Of a stretch of DNA of 64,000 nucleotides, positions 19,492 to 30,831 are shown one piece after another. The notes beneath the pieces were generated by a model, which was not told the origin of the DNA, searched no databases, and saw only the letters and a list, made by a program, of their open reading frames with translations. The first letter of the stretch is position 1. Each line of letters starts with the position of its first letter. The stretch is from Nothophaeocryptopus gaeumannii (lineage: Eukaryota > Ascomycota > Dothideomycetes > Mycosphaerellales > Mycosphaerellaceae): the NCBI GenBank assembly GCA_031771865.1, contig JASISA010000022.1:1736001-1800000 (forward strand), written 5' to 3'. The position numbers and the translations under genes are program-made.

Positions 19492-21801
19492 ATGGCCAAG
19501 AAAACAGCGCAATCGCCTGCCAAAGGCAAGGCTTCTGCGTCCCCAAGTCCAGCTAAAACTACCAGAGCTTCGCCGCGCAAGGCCACTCCTTCCGTGAAGA
19601 ACACAGTCGCGGCGGAGCCAGAGGTGGAGGAAGCACCCAAGAGGGCTACGAGATTATCTCCCGCAAAGACCACGAAAGCAACTCCAGCCAAGAAGTCCAT
19701 TCCCGCCACGAAGAAGACTCCCGCGACCACGCGCAAACCGACAACCAAGTCTCCTTCCCAGGCCAAGGTCACGAAAAAGACCCCAATGGCAAGCAATAGT
19801 ACTGGCACCAAGCGCGCTGCTTCTTCCAGTCCGGACAAGAGTGCCAAAATGGCCAAAGTCACCGCGAGTCCGCAGAAGGACACGCGAAAGCGTGGTGTTG
19901 CTACCGAAGAAGGCAATGAAGACGAAGAGCACGGACTTCCTACGGACGACCTTCTCGCGTCTATTGACCGACGCCGACTCACAAAACTTGACAAGCACTT
20001 GATTGACATCATCAACGACCTGCACAATGATGACTCCTCATCGTTTGAAGAAGGCTTAGAAGTATTCCGAGACGAGCGAGCTCTTGCAAAAGAAGACAAG
20101 GCTCTCAATTGCCACTACCAAATATATTGGCGTTTCCGCGACACCTGGCTGGCAAGCTTTTGGAGCACAGACGAGGCAGAAGAAGTCTTAGTCTGGGCTG
20201 GTGATCCAGTTGAATCGATCGAGGAAGCTCCGCGAAGCAGAGCGTCAGTAAAGGCACCTAAATCTCCATCTCGCAATAGCCCGGCGAAGGACGTAAGACG
20301 CAGCCCTTCCAGAAGTCCAGCAAGACAAAGCCCATCACGACGCCCATCGCAGAGTCCAAGCAAGCTTGGACGCATCCCGGATTTGAGCCCTGGCAAGACT
20401 AGTCGACCAGCTATCCCAAGTCACCGACCAGTGCGGCCAAGTCCGGGAAGACAACCAGCCTCGCCAGGTCGATCGCCTACGCAGACTTCTTCTGGACATG
20501 CGCACAAGGTTACCAAGCCCGAGAAGTCGTATCTCCGATATGATGACGAGGACAGGAAAGCCTATCAGTGGAACCAGGCTCGCGAACAGGCATACATGGA
20601 AGCCTCCCACTATCCTGATACTTTTCCGGAGCCATATCGCCGAAGCGTCTACAACACCCTTACCAAGGAGGAATTCGAGGAAGCACGCAAGGAAGGCCTC
20701 CTACAGGCCTCAAGAGAGGCGTCTTTGCGCAGAGTGGCCACACAGGATGAACAGTTCTTCGACATCGACCAAGTTGACCATACCGGGGTTGTTGTGCCAA
20801 GAGCGTCCCCCTCGAAGCGCGTCGCTAGAAAGAGCGAATCGCCTGCCAGAGGCAAAGGCAAGGCGAGAGCGACCTTATATGGCGACGACGAAGTCGATGA
20901 AGATGTGAAGGAGATGCTCAGGAAACCCGGCACTCAAGCACGTGAACACGGTTTCAAGTCTGTTAGGGATCAGCAGAGACACTACGAAAAAACAGACTCA
21001 CCTGGAAAACCTCGAACAGTGACTCCCCGTCGCGGTACAGGGCGAGCCGGTCTATCTGGGACCAACGCGAGCTTCCAACCAGACACAGAAGCTCGCGCAC
21101 GCAGGGCCATCGAGAAGGAACTCGATCAATTCAACAAAGACTTTGAGAAGCAGCATGAAAGATATGGTCCCGACTGGAGGAAACGCGGCACGGTCATCTC
21201 GGCAACGAATCCAATGGAGATCACAGTCACCGTTGAGGGTAAGCCGCCTCAAACTAGGAAGAATCCATTTTTCGAGACCATGCCGGCGCCGGAGGTGTGG
21301 TATCGTCGCATGCCGCCGTACTTTCCATTTGGGGAGACGCCGTATATGGAGAAGGTTATAAGTGACCAGATCAATGCGGATCTGTCGAGAGGTGAGTTCT
21401 GACCGAATGCATCAATTGATATCATGCCTCCTAACTGATGCTTTCCGATACTAGGCCACGCAGCAGACCTCAAAGCACGCGCTGCACAGCAGGCTCAGCA
21501 ATTGTCTCCAACGCGTAGAATTCTGGGCAAGGGGCTCGAGCTGGTGTCCACGGCTGGGAGTTACATCAACCCTCTGTCTTACCTTCCAGGCTCAACATCT
21601 CAGCCCTCATCTCGTCCAGCATCTCGCCACGCATCGACAGCTGATGCGATGGACATGGACACCACGAAAGTTCGCAAACTACCAAGCCCTTGGGAGCTGC
21701 CTCGGGTCGAACGTGGTGAGAAGAATGCGTTCTCGACAGCATCTGGCAAGAGGAAGGCTCCGAGTGGAAGCAGTGGGAGTGGCAAGAGAGCCAAGCGCTG
21801 A
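19492..21801 (+). CDS. Basic Ser/Pro-rich nuclear protein, function unknown
   Basis: Exons 19492-21391 and 21455-21801 joined by a 63-base GT-AG intron (GGTGAGT donor), giving about 748 residues. The N-terminal 150 residues are Lys/Pro/Ser/Ala-rich with repeated SPAK, ASPSPAK and TPAKK motifs, as in chromatin-associated proteins with S/TPxK repeats. A short acidic helical region follows (about 150-225: LPTDDLLASIDRRRLTKLDKH). Then come a second SPSR/SPGR-rich stretch (about 255-350), a conserved-looking segment with TWYRRMPPYFPFGETPYMEK-like composition near residue 610, and a basic KRKAPSGSS...KRAKR end that looks like a nuclear localisation signal. I chose the second in-frame ATG (MAKKTAQSPAK) over one 13 codons earlier because the composition starts there. 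No family recognised. Confidence 0.65.
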
Positions 21802-22666
21802 GTTGGTAACGGTAGGAGACGAAAGCCGTTGAGTTGGCCAAACAAGAATACGACATGATTATCTAGTTCGTAGCATTCTGTCTTCTCGGGTAGTAATAGG
21901 ACTTGTTATTCCATAGCTTTTAATGCTCGATGATTATCCATTCGAAGTTTCTGGCGTTTGATGCTCAATCGTCCTTGAGATTTGATGATATATATCGTCC
22001 TTGCTAGGTGAACATCGCGTCGCTGCCACGATCATTGATCCTGCCTCTCCTTGCTGACAGGCAAACCGAGGCTCGTCGTCAAAGGATCATTCTAGGCTGA
22101 ATCGCAAAACCTTCGCATTGACCTTGCCGTTGGCCGCTGTTGAAGCTCTCGGATGGTTCCGATGACCAGGACTCTGACAGTTGAAACAGCTTGTCGATGT
22201 CATCCAACGTCTATCACGAATACAGTGTACTCGAGTTGCACATAACAGAAGTGTTTGCGTGCTATAACCTCTTGGCATACCACAAAGACGCGCGTAGAGT
22301 CTCTGCCGAGATACCAAGACGCCAGACGTGCAAGGATTCCGCTGGGTCCAGCCAATGGGCAGTGCCACATGTGGAGCATGTCGATATGGAAGGCGGGCAG
22401 ATCGACCATTGCCCACATGATGGACGTCGCCCGACGACCGTCAGGCGTGCTTCTGGATAAAGCAATTGCATTTCCACTCGTTTGAATTGCGAATTGTATA
22501 CATTCGTTTGTACACCGCCGGCCACCTGACTGAGAGGCCAGCAAGCCAGGACGATTGCGATATACCCACTACAGTCGCTACGTAGACTCGATCGAGATAC
22601 AGCATGCGCAGCGATCTGCGATAACACTTCGAACAGGACCGCGGGGACGACGGCGGTGTAGCGGAG
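21802..22666. other. Intergenic
   Basis: About 0.87 kb containing the terminator of the nuclear protein and the flippase promoter. Short overlapping frames on both strands lack coding character. Confidence 0.35.
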
Positions 22667-25600
22667 ATGGGACGACCAGGAGCACGTATAGGAGAGGACG
22701 GCGAGCCTAAGCGAAGCAGTACATTCAAAGAGAAACAGCAAGCGTGGCTCAAAGAACACATCGTGAAGCCGGCGGAAGACTGCTATCAGCGCTACTTCGT
22801 GGAATTGATACTCAGACAGAAGCCGCTGCCACCCTCAGAGGACGGAAGATACGTGCCTGTCAGATCAACACACGAGAAAGCGCTGGTGGATGAGCGCAGA
22901 GGTCATGCGTACATCTCGAACACGATCCGGAGCTCGAGATACACGATTTGGGATTTCTTTCCCAAGCAGATCATCTTCCAAGCTACCAGATTGAGCAACT
23001 TCTACTTTATATGCATCGGAGTACCTCAGGCGATCCCCGGGCTGTCTACGACGGGAAACTACACCACCATCTTGCCGCTCACATTCTTTATCCTCTTGAC
23101 GATCTTGAAGGAGGGTTATGATGACTTTTGCAGACATCGTATGGATAAGGTAGAGAACAATTTGCTGGCTACCGTGCTGAGACCAAAAGATGGGACCCAT
23201 GCACCTACTGCGCCTGCTGCTAGGCCTATGCCGCGGAGGATGTCCACGACGCTCTCATCCCTGCCATGGATGGGCAAGCCTGCCGCAGCAGAGACTGTGC
23301 ACGAGAAAGAGCCCGATGAGGATGAGTTGCACGAATGGGCAAAAGTCAGATGGCACAGTATCAAGGTCGGCGATCTCATAAAGCTCAAGCGTGATGATAC
23401 AGTGCCTGCGGACGTTGTTTTGTTATCTTCGACTGGCGAGAATGGAGTTGCTTATATTGAGACAATGGCCTTGGACGGCGAGACGAATCTGAAGACGAAG
23501 CAAGCTCTTCCCGACTTTCAACATGATTGCTCCACTGTTAGCGGTCTCCGACGATTCGCGGCCGATTTGCGCATCGAGGACCCGAACAAGGATCTCTACG
23601 ACTTCACTGGGAAAGCCACTGTGGGTGAAAATTCCATGCCGTTGACCCTCAATGAAGTCGTGTTTCGTGGCAGTGTACTGAGAAATACTTCTTACGTCTA
23701 TGGAGTTGTGGTCAACACGGGAGAAGAATGCAAGACCCGGATGAACGCCAACCACCACCCGAAAGCAAAGAAGCCACGCCTCGAAAAGTACGCCAACCAA
23801 GTCGTTTTGACTCTGATCTTCTACGTTGTCATCCTCTCCGTCGGACTCTCCTGCGGCTACCTGCTCTGGCACGATCAATTCGAAGCTGGCGCCTGGTATC
23901 TGACCGATGCAGCACCGGCTTTTAAGCAAATCATCATTGGCTTTCTGATCATGTTCAACAATGTTATACCGCTCGCGCTTTATGTCTCCTTGGAAATTGT
24001 GAAGATTGGACAGATGCTGATGATCCAGGCTGACCTTGGCATGTTTGATGAGGAGACGAACACGCCGATGAAGTGCAATACGAATACAATCTTGGAGAAC
24101 CTAGGACAGGTCAGCTATGTCTTGAGCGATAAGACAGGGACTTTGACGGAGAATGTTATGAGGTTTCGGGGCATGAGTGTTGGAGGGCTGGTTTGGATGC
24201 ATGGGCACAACGATGAGAACAAAGCCGCAGCGGAGCAAAGATACGACGAGAAAGACGGAATACTGGTGCAAGAACGCGAGATCGTCCCATCGAGTAAGGA
24301 GACAAAACTGCCACGCGTATCACTTGCGCTTTCGCGGACCTCGACGAAGCAACCCAAAAGACCTGCCCGAACAACACATGAGCTGCTTGACCTTATACAA
24401 AGAGAACCGACCTCGCCGATGGGTTTGAGAGCTCGCGAATACCTTCTTGGCCTTGCGCTCTGTCACACTGCGCTTCCCGAGATCGCAGACGGCAAGCTCG
24501 ACTTTCAGGCTTCGTCTCCAGATGAGCTGGCACTTCTTCGCGCTGCCCAGGAGCTGGGCTACGTGATGACGAACAGATCATCTCGGAAAATTGAGCTCTC
24601 AGTGCAACGCCAAGGCAATCTGCATGAGACTAACGAGGTATACGAGGTCCTGGAAGTCATTGAGTTCAGCAGCAAGCGCAAGCGCATGTCTATTGTTGTG
24701 CGATGTCCGGACAACCGCATTTGGCTAATCTGCAAAGGCGCCGACAGTGCCATCATCCCACGCCTTCGGCAATCCGAGCTGGCGTCACGCAAAAGCCGGG
24801 AAGTAAGGCGCAGTATGGACATTGGCCGACAAATGATGCGGAAAAGCGAGCACAATGAGCCGAGAAACAGCTTTGGTGCGCGACCAAGCCTCAATATTCG
24901 CGGACGCTCGTCCATGGACGTCAGGCCTTCTATGGCTATCAGCCGGGCGACTCTCGAAGTACCGCGTGCCAGCCACGATGTGCGACGGAGTCTGCACGAT
25001 GATCTGCGAGACGTGGGAAGGGCTGGCGACGAACAGCTTTTCTCGAAGTGCTTCCAGCATATCGATGACTTCGCAACCGAGGGCCTGAGGACACTGCTCT
25101 TTGCACACAAATACATTGGCGAGGAAGAATACAAGGCTTGGAGCAAGCTTTATCGGGACGCCACGACTTCCCTGGAGAACCGCCAGGACCGCGTTGAAGC
25201 TGTTGGAGAAGTTATGGAACAGGGCTTCGACTTGCTTGGTGCGTCTGCCATTGAGGACAAGCTTCAGAAGGGTGTCCCCGAAACTATCGACCGACTGCAG
25301 CGAGCCAACATTCGTATCTGGATGTTGACTGGGGATAAGCGAGAAACTGCTATCAATATTGCGCACTCGGCTGGAATTTGTCAGCCCGCCTCACTGATCT
25401 ATATCATTGATGCGACGAAAGGAGATCTTCAGGGCCAGATGTCCGAGATTTTGCACGACGGAGACACCCATAGAGTGGCTGTCGTCGATGGGCATACTCT
25501 TGGAATAGTTCAAACGGATCCGCAATTGCGTCTAGCCTTCTTCGCAGTCCTGATCGCTAATGTAGACTCCGTCATCGTCTGTCGCGCCTCTCCAGCTCAG

Positions 25601-26749
25601 AAAGCAGATATTGTCAAAGGTATCCGCGCTCGACTTCCTGGCCTGACGCTGGCCATTGGTGACGGAGCCAACGACATCGCTATGATTCAGGCCGCTCATG
25701 TCGGAATCGGTATCTCGGGCAAAGAAGGTCTGCAAGCTGCGCGTGTGGCAGACTTCAGCATCGCGCAGTTCAGATTTCTGCAACGACTACTTCTGGTGCA
25801 CGGACGGTATCAGTACGTCCGGACCGCAAAGTTTGTGCTGCTAACATTCTGGAAAGAAATGTTCTTCTACATGATGCAGGCGCTTTACACGCGATACTGC
25901 GGCTTCACTGGCTCGTCGCTTTACGAGATGTGGTCTCTCACGGTACTGAACACACTCTTCACGAGTCTGTGTGTGATCGTACCCGGTATCTTCGAACAGG
26001 ATCTCAGACCGGATACTCTGCTAGCGGTGCCTGAACTCTACGTCTTTGGCCAACGAAACAAGGGATTAAATCTTCGCATGTACGCTGCTTGGATGGTTCA
26101 TGCTACAGTTTGTGGGATGACGGTCTGGTTCATCGCCTGGGCTGGGTATGGAAGACATAACACCATGGGCGACAGCGGTACCTTCGCTCTTGGTGACTTG
26201 TGTTTCTCGCTTGGCATCGTCTGGACGAACTGGAAAATCTTCATGATCGAAACCCAATACAAAACTGCAATCGTCCTCGCAAGTCTCGGCATCACCGTAA
26301 GCGGCTGGTGGGCCTGGAACGGCTTCATGTCCGCCATCTATATGAACAACATATCCCCCTTCGATGTCCACGGTGGTTTCAGCTCAACATTCGGCAACGA
26401 TCCAGCTTGGTGGGCCACCTTCATCGTCGCCTTCGCTGTTTTGGCTATGGCGGAGGTTGTCTATGGGGCTACGAAGAGGAATTTGATTGCGGCTAGGATG
26501 TGGCCTCCTTGGAAGTTCACGAGGAGGTATAGGAATAGGAATTCGAATGCGGAGGATTTGGAGTTGGAGCTTTGGCAGGAAATGGAGAGGGATGAGGGGA
26601 TTAGGGAGCAGTTGGGACGGATGGCCAAGGGTGAGATGGAAGAGGACGAAGAAAATGAAAGGGTGGTTTTGGATGCGCAGGATGCGGAAATGGATGTTGG
26701 CGGGTGTGAAGAGAAGGGAGGAAAGAGGAGGAGGTTTCTGTTTCTTTGA
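22667..26749 (+). CDS. DNF3: P4-type ATPase, Dnf3-like phospholipid flippase
   Basis: Intronless 1360-residue aminophospholipid-translocating ATPase of Golgi/endosomal or plasma membranes. In order: N-terminal cytosolic part; TM1-2 (about 125-165); actuator domain with MALDGETNLKTKQALPDF (the DGET dephosphorylation motif, near 268); TM3-4 (about 385-450); phosphorylation motif LSDKTGTLTENVMRF with the catalytic Asp at 488; nucleotide-binding domain with SSPDELALL and KGADSAI; hinge MLTGDKRETAINIAH and AIGDGANDIAM (about 996-1006); then six C-terminal membrane helices (about 1045-1270). A long disordered Arg/Ser insertion lies in the N domain (about 700-790), as in other Dnf3-like proteins. 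The acidic Glu-rich C-terminus is followed by a basic end. It needs a Cdc50-family partner, which is not in this window. Confidence 0.88.
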   Translation: MGRPGARIGEDGEPKRSSTFKEKQQAWLKEHIVKPAEDCYQRYFVELILRQKPLPPSEDGRYVPVRSTHEKALVDERRGHAYISNTIRSSRYTIWDFFPKQIIFQATRLSNFYFICIGVPQAIPGLSTTGNYTTILPLTFFILLTILKEGYDDFCRHRMDKVENNLLATVLRPKDGTHAPTAPAARPMPRRMSTTLSSLPWMGKPAAAETVHEKEPDEDELHEWAKVRWHSIKVGDLIKLKRDDTVPADVVLLSSTGENGVAYIETMALDGETNLKTKQALPDFQHDCSTVSGLRRFAADLRIEDPNKDLYDFTGKATVGENSMPLTLNEVVFRGSVLRNTSYVYGVVVNTGEECKTRMNANHHPKAKKPRLEKYANQVVLTLIFYVVILSVGLSCGYLLWHDQFEAGAWYLTDAAPAFKQIIIGFLIMFNNVIPLALYVSLEIVKIGQMLMIQADLGMFDEETNTPMKCNTNTILENLGQVSYVLSDKTGTLTENVMRFRGMSVGGLVWMHGHNDENKAAAEQRYDEKDGILVQEREIVPSSKETKLPRVSLALSRTSTKQPKRPARTTHELLDLIQREPTSPMGLRAREYLLGLALCHTALPEIADGKLDFQASSPDELALLRAAQELGYVMTNRSSRKIELSVQRQGNLHETNEVYEVLEVIEFSSKRKRMSIVVRCPDNRIWLICKGADSAIIPRLRQSELASRKSREVRRSMDIGRQMMRKSEHNEPRNSFGARPSLNIRGRSSMDVRPSMAISRATLEVPRASHDVRRSLHDDLRDVGRAGDEQLFSKCFQHIDDFATEGLRTLLFAHKYIGEEEYKAWSKLYRDATTSLENRQDRVEAVGEVMEQGFDLLGASAIEDKLQKGVPETIDRLQRANIRIWMLTGDKRETAINIAHSAGICQPASLIYIIDATKGDLQGQMSEILHDGDTHRVAVVDGHTLGIVQTDPQLRLAFFAVLIANVDSVIVCRASPAQKADIVKGIRARLPGLTLAIGDGANDIAMIQAAHVGIGISGKEGLQAARVADFSIAQFRFLQRLLLVHGRYQYVRTAKFVLLTFWKEMFFYMMQALYTRYCGFTGSSLYEMWSLTVLNTLFTSLCVIVPGIFEQDLRPDTLLAVPELYVFGQRNKGLNLRMYAAWMVHATVCGMTVWFIAWAGYGRHNTMGDSGTFALGDLCFSLGIVWTNWKIFMIETQYKTAIVLASLGITVSGWWAWNGFMSAIYMNNISPFDVHGGFSSTFGNDPAWWATFIVAFAVLAMAEVVYGATKRNLIAARMWPPWKFTRRYRNRNSNAEDLELELWQEMERDEGIREQLGRMAKGEMEEDEENERVVLDAQDAEMDVGGCEEKGGKRRRFLFL

Positions 26750-29114
26750 GTGACGCATGATGGAATATGGAATAATGTTATGACGATTGAATGATACCCT
26801 GGGCGCACATGGGAAGGATGATAGACCTAGAGGCACAGCAGACATGTACATATGCGGTGAACGCGCTTCTCACGATGATGTCACTCACCGTACTCGCCCA
26901 TTATCACCTACTCGATCACTGCTGGACCGTGTCATTGCTCTCACTCTTACCCCTTTGCTCCAAGTATCCTTTCATAGCAGAACATTGATGAAGACCAACA
27001 GCCGGCCGCCGGCTTGATTTGCTCGTGTCGAGCTTCTTGAAGAAAGGAAGCAGGTTCCAATATTCGACATAATGTAGGCTAACATCTCATACTATTCACA
27101 TACTCCAGCTACCTGCTGCTAGTAGACATGCGGGCGGAGACTGACAGACGCAGCCGGTCCGCTTGAAGGCTCGAGATGATGTGGAGGAAAGGAATTTGGC
27201 TTGAATGAGGGAGATGTCAATTGAAATAGGCAGCCGTTTGCTGCCCCGCGTGGTGCGGTCGATGGCAGGAAGCATCATGCTGCACCTGATTTAGCAAACG
27301 CTCGGTTCGTGGCGAGTGAGTTGCTTGAACTCGGACATGACTGGTCCGTGGCGGATAGTAGCGGTCAGAAGGTGCTCGCCCTTCGTAGTGCACCGAGAGA
27401 CGGAATATTGCTGGCGGATAGGGAAGGAAGTTCAGGAGGAGGAGAGGTTGACACATGATGAGCAGGAGATGCATGAACTTCTTGCGAATGGAGTGCGTAC
27501 CATCTAGTTTCTATATGTCTTTGCTTTGATTATGACATGACTTCAAACCCCTGTTCCTTTGATGTTTCGGACGTTCTCCGAAGTTTGCATTGTGTGTGCC
27601 CTTAGAATGAACTCGGCCGAGTAGCCCGCATAGTGGCGTAGTAGGACCTCCAGCACTCTTGAATGTGCAGCTGAGATCTCGATTCATTCTTTTGTTTGTC
27701 CTCCAGGTTCTACTCCAGCGGTTTGTTGAACTTCCATCAGGTCCAGTCAGTTGTTCAGCCCGCACGCGTCACCTTGTAATACAAAAGCCATCGAGCGATC
27801 CAGTTGTCTCCGTTGTCCCCAGCGTGCGCTCTCTGGTAGATCCTCTTCGTGTCTGGTTTGGCTTGTGATATTACGTGGACAATGACGGTCCTCAGTCCTG
27901 CTTCGCTCAATTGGCTCGATCGCTCCCGATCCTGCAGGTGATACAATGCCGCCCTGGCTTCTTGCTATGCGTAGCAGGTAAGCCCGAGTGCAGTAATACA
28001 GTGATTGCTATGTCAATTACCTGCATTGCCTCGTATAATTTCCAGTCATTAGCCCGCGCTGGATCGAGACCGCATCGTCGAAGGAACTGGCTTTCGGAAA
28101 TGGTGACGGCGCCTTGAGTAGTGGCCCTTCTTGACATCGAGACAGAGTTGATTTGCTCGAATGATAGTTGATGGTGTCCGGCTGGAGACCTGATGTTCGC
28201 AGTGAATAGATCTTGCAGCGGGCCCTTCACTTCATGCAAGTTACCGTCAGCTCATGAGTGACAAAGAGTGGTCGAGTGTGCTCTGTCGAAGTCATTTATA
28301 GTCCGTTCGATACGGGCAGGATCGAGACAATACGCCCATTGGAACGTCCTAACGGAGCAGTTAGTGATGTCGTCGTTCGACTGCCTGCCTAAAGAGGCAT
28401 ACCATGGGCGTCAACAATCCTTCGTCTGTGTGACACATGAGATCGTTTATGCGTGTTGGCAGAAAACGTATCCACTTCGAATGGGTGTCCAGCGGTGTGG
28501 GTTTCCGTTTTGCTTGCATTGTAGCTCCATTCGCATTCGAGAAAGCATGTGGTTGTTTCCGGTAAGGCGAGCGATCTAGGTGCATAAGCCCTTTTCGAGC
28601 CAGATCCGACAAGAACCACAGCTTCGGTATTCCTCTAGTCTTCCGCTCCTCGTTCGTTTTTCAAGCTGGAGGCCCTACATTCAACCAAGGCAACTTGTGA
28701 TAGGCCTCCAAATTCATACTGTGTATGAATTTCGCGAACTCGTGTGCGCGGCAGAATTAAGTCAGTCTTGCATGCCTCCCACGTTCCCACATGCTCTCCA
28801 CATGCTTCCCGCATTGCCTTTCTCTCTTGCGTATAGATTTTTTTGAGATGTTCCTGCAGGATCAGTAATCCACAGATCTGCACGTATGCACGAGTATTTG
28901 AGTCCTGGTCGCGAGTGTGGAGGTGCAGAGAACGGGATGCGCTGGCATGCCTTGGAAATGCTTCGTTTCGACAGCACTGGGCATTCCGGTGGAGTTGTTA
29001 CTACTGTTGCAAGTAGCAGAACGTCTTGAGTACTGAAGATGGTATCTCCGCTCGAGATGCCACGCGCTCTAGTCTGAGGTGGTTGACGCCAAGCCGAGGT
29101 TCCCAGGCGAGAGC
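26750..29114. other. Gene-poor interval
   Basis: About 2.36 kb with only short overlapping frames. I see no domain, tRNA-like A/B boxes, transposon ends or tandem repeats. Several frames of 60-90 codons exist but none has convincing composition. Confidence 0.4.
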
Positions 29115-30059
29115 ATGAGCTACGCGCTTCCCTCCAGCTCCAACCAGGGGGACGAACCCGAGCCTGCGAAGAAGAGGGGAAGAATTGTGAGAGGGCTTGT
29201 CAGGGCAGCCTGCGACGTTTGTCGAAAGCGGAAGCACTCGCCATGGTTTAGAAGAAGCTCACTGCCTTCGACAAGTCTGCGGCCTCGCTGGCTGACCAAT
29301 TCCGCAAAGGGGAAGAGAGACTGTGGCGTCTCTGGTCGAGCCCTTCTGCACTCTCACTATCTGCTGTTGGCTTCTTGTATCCGGGCTCCATCCACACAGG
29401 CAGGCCGCAGAAAGCCAGCAATTACTTGACCAAGGCGGTTGAGATGGGTCATGAGCTAGGCGTCTGGGGCGAGATGAGGAATGATGGCCTTGCCTCTCAA
29501 GCCACCAGCACACGCGCTCTCTCCTTTGCTGCATGGAGCATATTTGCGCACTCTGTGTATGCTTTCCAATGAGCGCAAGACAAGAGCCGATGCTGATGTT
29601 TGCATAGATTCTGGGCGTTTCGGTGGTGGGACAGGCTTCCGCCAGAGCCTCCCAGTTTGTCAATTCCCGACGAGGATGGTACGTCTGGAACATTCCTCCC
29701 ATCTATGTTTGGCGTATCTGTTGCAAAGTCGCGGCGGTCGCAGCAGACGTTTGTTGCTTTGTGTAAAGTTCTTCCGGTGGTTCGAGAAGAGGTGCTCGAA
29801 TTCAGCCAGATCGTCAAGTCGCTATCCCGCGACTTTTCTTTCGACTTTGCGCAGGAGACATATAGGATCTTGCTCCAGTGTGGTGATCGAGAGACCCGCC
29901 GACTGTACTTCAATTCCGAAGCGCCAGATTCCGTTGCCATCACCCGGTGAGCCTAAAATCGGTATGCCCGCGTGTGCTAAGCTGACGATGCCTAGGATGT
30001 GGTTCCACATGACAGCAATGGACGTTTTGCAACTTATTCTTGATCGGCCTAGTCTTTGA
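29115..30059 (+). pseudogene. Decayed Zn2Cys6 transcription factor
   Basis: The start MSYALPSSS leads into a basic stretch and VRAACDVCRKRK, the first half of a fungal Zn2Cys6 cluster, but the frame then runs into unrelated residues and the remaining four cysteines are missing. Downstream are remnants of the fungal-specific regulatory domain: AVEMGHELGVWGE, RALSFAAWSIFAHS, then after an intron (about 29560-29608) FWAFRWWDRLPPEPPSLSIPDEDG, and after another (about 29948-29995) MWFHMTAMDVLQLILDRPSL and a stop. The regulatory domain keeps its usual intron positions, so the parent was a normal gene; the DNA-binding part has suffered a deletion. A further open frame (30088-30528) may be the eroded C-terminus. 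Confidence 0.65.
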
Positions 30060-30537
30060 GCGGCTTTTCGGCATCTGACAGCTCTCCTTGGGCGCTCTAC
30101 CTGGTCTCACTTCGGCAGCTGCAACATCTTGTGCTGTAATATCGCTTCAAGTCGCTGTTAGCAATGACAACGCCTCTCTGGCATGGATCGATATTCTTCA
30201 TCGCCAAAGCTGTGACATTAGTGGCGGTCAACAGCGAATCCAGGAATGTATTCCGGCTTTGCGTGCCCATGTACGCCGACCTTATCGTGTCTTTCCCCGG
30301 TCTGATGGATGTATTCCGCGCGTTGTTGTTGACGGGCTGACACGCAGGGTTCTTGTCGTTGGCAAAATCGTCACTCTTGTCCGAGAGAACCGGAAGAGGC
30401 GTGATTCTCAGCATGTGGTAGAACAGCCGGATCTGAATCCGCCGGTCAATCTGAGCTTGGACGAAGAGTATCACGAGGCCGCGCATCCGCAGGTGTCACC
30501 CGAGACAGTTGTTATGGAGCATAGCTGAGCCAGACTC

Positions 30538-30831
30538 CTATAGTATCTTGTCAGATGGTGTCGAAGAACGCAGTCGTTGTTGCTGTTGACTCTTTTCGAG
30601 TTCAATGCAAGCCTTAGCAATGGCTTCCCTCATATCGAGAACCGTCGCAGCTTTAGCATTAGGCTCGTGTTGTTCGTGATAAGGCCAGAAGTCTTCGATG
30701 TCGGCGAATCTGGGTTCGTGAACAGACTCACAGAATGACGGAGGCCTCCTCGCTCGTGCTGACTCGCAACATTCGTGTATCTGTCGCAAGTGGCCACATT
30801 CTTCCCATGTAAAGAGCGTGGCGAAACACAT
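30538..30831 (-). CDS. Small Cys/His-rich protein, function unknown
   Basis: 97 residues from the ATG opening MCFATLFTWEECGHLRQIHECC. The opening Met-Cys, a WEECGH motif and a following CC pair resemble many short uncharacterised ascomycete proteins with a single N-terminal Cys/His knuckle, but I cannot name the family. The C-terminal half is helical and Gln/Lys-rich. An in-frame ATG 19 codons upstream exists; it is preceded by a splice-like GGTAAGT, so an upstream exon is possible. Confidence 0.4.
   Translation of the reverse strand: MCFATLFTWEECGHLRQIHECCESARARRPPSFCESVHEPRFADIEDFWPYHEQHEPNAKAATVLDMREAIAKACIELEKSQQQQRLRSSTPSDKIL

Noticed and set aside
27316..27507. 63-codon plus-strand frame in the gene-poor interval
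   Set aside because: Too short, no homology recognisable, no splice partners.
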